A stretch of DNA of 5,587 nucleotides from Gammaproteobacteria bacterium (GTDB lineage: Bacteria; Pseudomonadota; Gammaproteobacteria; UBA5335; SLRW01): the NCBI GenBank assembly GCA_007130745.1, contig SLRW01000122.1, positions 1 through 5,587 on the forward strand, given 5' to 3'. A program made the position numbers and the translations under genes. Each line of letters starts with the position of its first letter. Position 1 is the first letter of the stretch. Below are positions 4,764 through 5,587 of the stretch, piece by piece. The notes below the pieces were generated by a model, which saw nothing but the letters and a program-made list of their open reading frames with translations, was not told the origin of the DNA and made no database searches.

Positions 4764-5587
4764 GTGGCGGAGCAGCAGTTGAACATCAAGCGCCTGAATA
4801 CCCGTGATGGCGATTTCGGTCGCCGACTCGACAGTCTGATGTCACGCCTGGAGGCTGATGACGCCGGTGTGTTTGATGTGGTCAGCGGCATTCTTGCCGA
4901 TGTGCGCCAGCGCGGAGACGCGGCGCTACTTGAGTACACCCGTCGTTTTGACCGTCTGGCGCTGGACAGCGGGGCGGCGCTGGAAGTGCCGCAGGCACGC
5001 CTGACCGAGGCGCTGGCGCGGGTGGGCGAGGCGCAGCGCGAGGCGCTGGAAGTGGCTGTCGGGCGCCTGCGGCGTTATGCCGAGCGCCAGCGTGGCGAGT
5101 CCTGGTCCTACGAAGAAGCCGATGGCACGGTGCTTGGCCAGACGGTGCGGCCGCTGGACCGGGCCGGTGTATACGTGCCCGGCGGCAAGGCCGCTTATCC
5201 TTCCACGGTACTGATGAACGTGGTGCCGGCCCGGGTGGCCGGGGTAGGCGAGATCATCATGTGCGTGCCGGCGCCCGATGGCGAGCTGGATGACATGGTG
5301 CTGGCCGCCGCTGCGGTGGCCGGGGTAGACCGGGTATTCATGCTGGGTGGCGCCCAGGCGGTAGCGGCGATGGCCTGGGGGACCGAAACGGTGCCGGCGG
5401 TAGACAAGATCACCGGCCCGGGCAATCGCTATGTGGCGGCCGCCAAGCGCCTGGTATACGGCGTGGTGGGCATTGACATGATCGCCGGCCCCTCGGAAAT
5501 CCTGGTGGTTTGTGATGGCCAGACCGATCCGGAATGGATTGCGCTGGATATGTTCGCCCAGTCCGAGCACGACGAAGACGCCCAGGC
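4764..5587 (+). CDS. hisD: HisD, histidinol dehydrogenase (partial, C-terminus off the right edge)
   Basis: Zinc-dependent, NAD-dependent four-electron dehydrogenase that oxidises L-histidinol through histidinal to L-histidine, the last two steps of the pathway, in the cytoplasm. The frame is open from the GTG at 4764 to the window edge, giving 274 residues of about 430 (E. coli has 434). Recognisable motifs are RPLDRAGVYVPGGKAAYPST (129-148), the NVVPARVAGV region (152-161), GGAQAVAAMAWGTE (195-208), KITGPGNRYVAAAK (215-228), GIDMIAGPSE (236-245) and AQSEHDEDAQ (265-274). Gln266 and His269 match E. coli zinc ligands Gln259 and His262; the other two ligands and the catalytic C-terminal part lie beyond the window. 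A GTG at 4758 is an alternative start but sits too near the ribosome binding site. The gene begins six bases after hisG, so the two are very probably co-translated. In relatives hisC often follows. Confidence 0.96.
   Translation, partial: MAEQQLNIKRLNTRDGDFGRRLDSLMSRLEADDAGVFDVVSGILADVRQRGDAALLEYTRRFDRLALDSGAALEVPQARLTEALARVGEAQREALEVAVGRLRRYAERQRGESWSYEEADGTVLGQTVRPLDRAGVYVPGGKAAYPSTVLMNVVPARVAGVGEIIMCVPAPDGELDDMVLAAAAVAGVDRVFMLGGAQAVAAMAWGTETVPAVDKITGPGNRYVAAAKRLVYGVVGIDMIAGPSEILVVCDGQTDPEWIALDMFAQSEHDEDAQ

Noticed and set aside
4926..5570. Minus-strand frame of 214 residues opposite hisD
   Set aside because: The plus strand encodes clear HisD motifs through the whole stretch; the antisense product is rich in His and Arg, as expected from mirrored GC-rich codons.
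1..5587. Mobile elements, CRISPR arrays, tRNA or rRNA genes, toxin-antitoxin or defence genes
   Set aside because: No repeat array, transposase or integrase motif, tRNA-like sequence or unrecognised small gene was seen; nearly all of the window is occupied by seven conserved housekeeping genes.

Overview
The window looks like ordinary chromosomal DNA from a GC-rich gammaproteobacterium. The evidence is gene content and order: a yrbG-kdsD-kdsC block on the minus strand, divergent from an ibaG-murA-hisG-hisD block on the plus strand. The first block resembles the start of the enterobacterial yrbG-kdsD-kdsC-lpt cluster. The second resembles the murA-hisG-hisD order known from Pseudomonas and many beta/gammaproteobacteria. 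The genus cannot be fixed from the sequence. The KDO genes imply a Gram-negative cell that makes lipopolysaccharide.

Minus strand, read from the middle leftwards: yrbG (1315-2283, CaCA-family Na+/Ca2+ exchanger), then kdsD (247-1218, arabinose-5-phosphate isomerase), then kdsC (1-250, KDO-8-phosphate phosphatase, cut by the window edge). kdsD and kdsC overlap by four bases, so they are probably translationally coupled. KdsD makes the substrate for KDO-8-phosphate synthesis and KdsC removes the phosphate from that product, so the pair brackets the KDO pathway.

The divergent intergenic region (2284-2487, 204 bp) should hold promoters for both blocks. It contains a 10-bp palindrome, weak -10-like hexamers on both strands, a degenerate sigma-54-like site, and a small hairpin that would pair part of the ibaG ribosome binding site.

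Plus strand: ibaG (2488-2727, BolA-family protein), an 80-bp gap, murA (2808-4067, first committed step of peptidoglycan synthesis), hisG (4080-4757, short-form ATP phosphoribosyltransferase) and hisD (4764 to the right edge, histidinol dehydrogenase, cut). murA, hisG and hisD are separated by only 12 and 6 bp, so they are probably co-transcribed, joining a cell-wall gene to the first and last enzymes of histidine synthesis.

I found no mobile element, CRISPR array, tRNA, rRNA, prophage gene or unrecognised protein. All seven genes belong to well-known families and have their expected key residues where visible. No previously undescribed system is evident. The most notable points are the absence of the mlaFEDCB genes from between yrbG and ibaG, the short HisG that implies a HisZ partner elsewhere, and the possible leader structures at ibaG, murA and kdsD.
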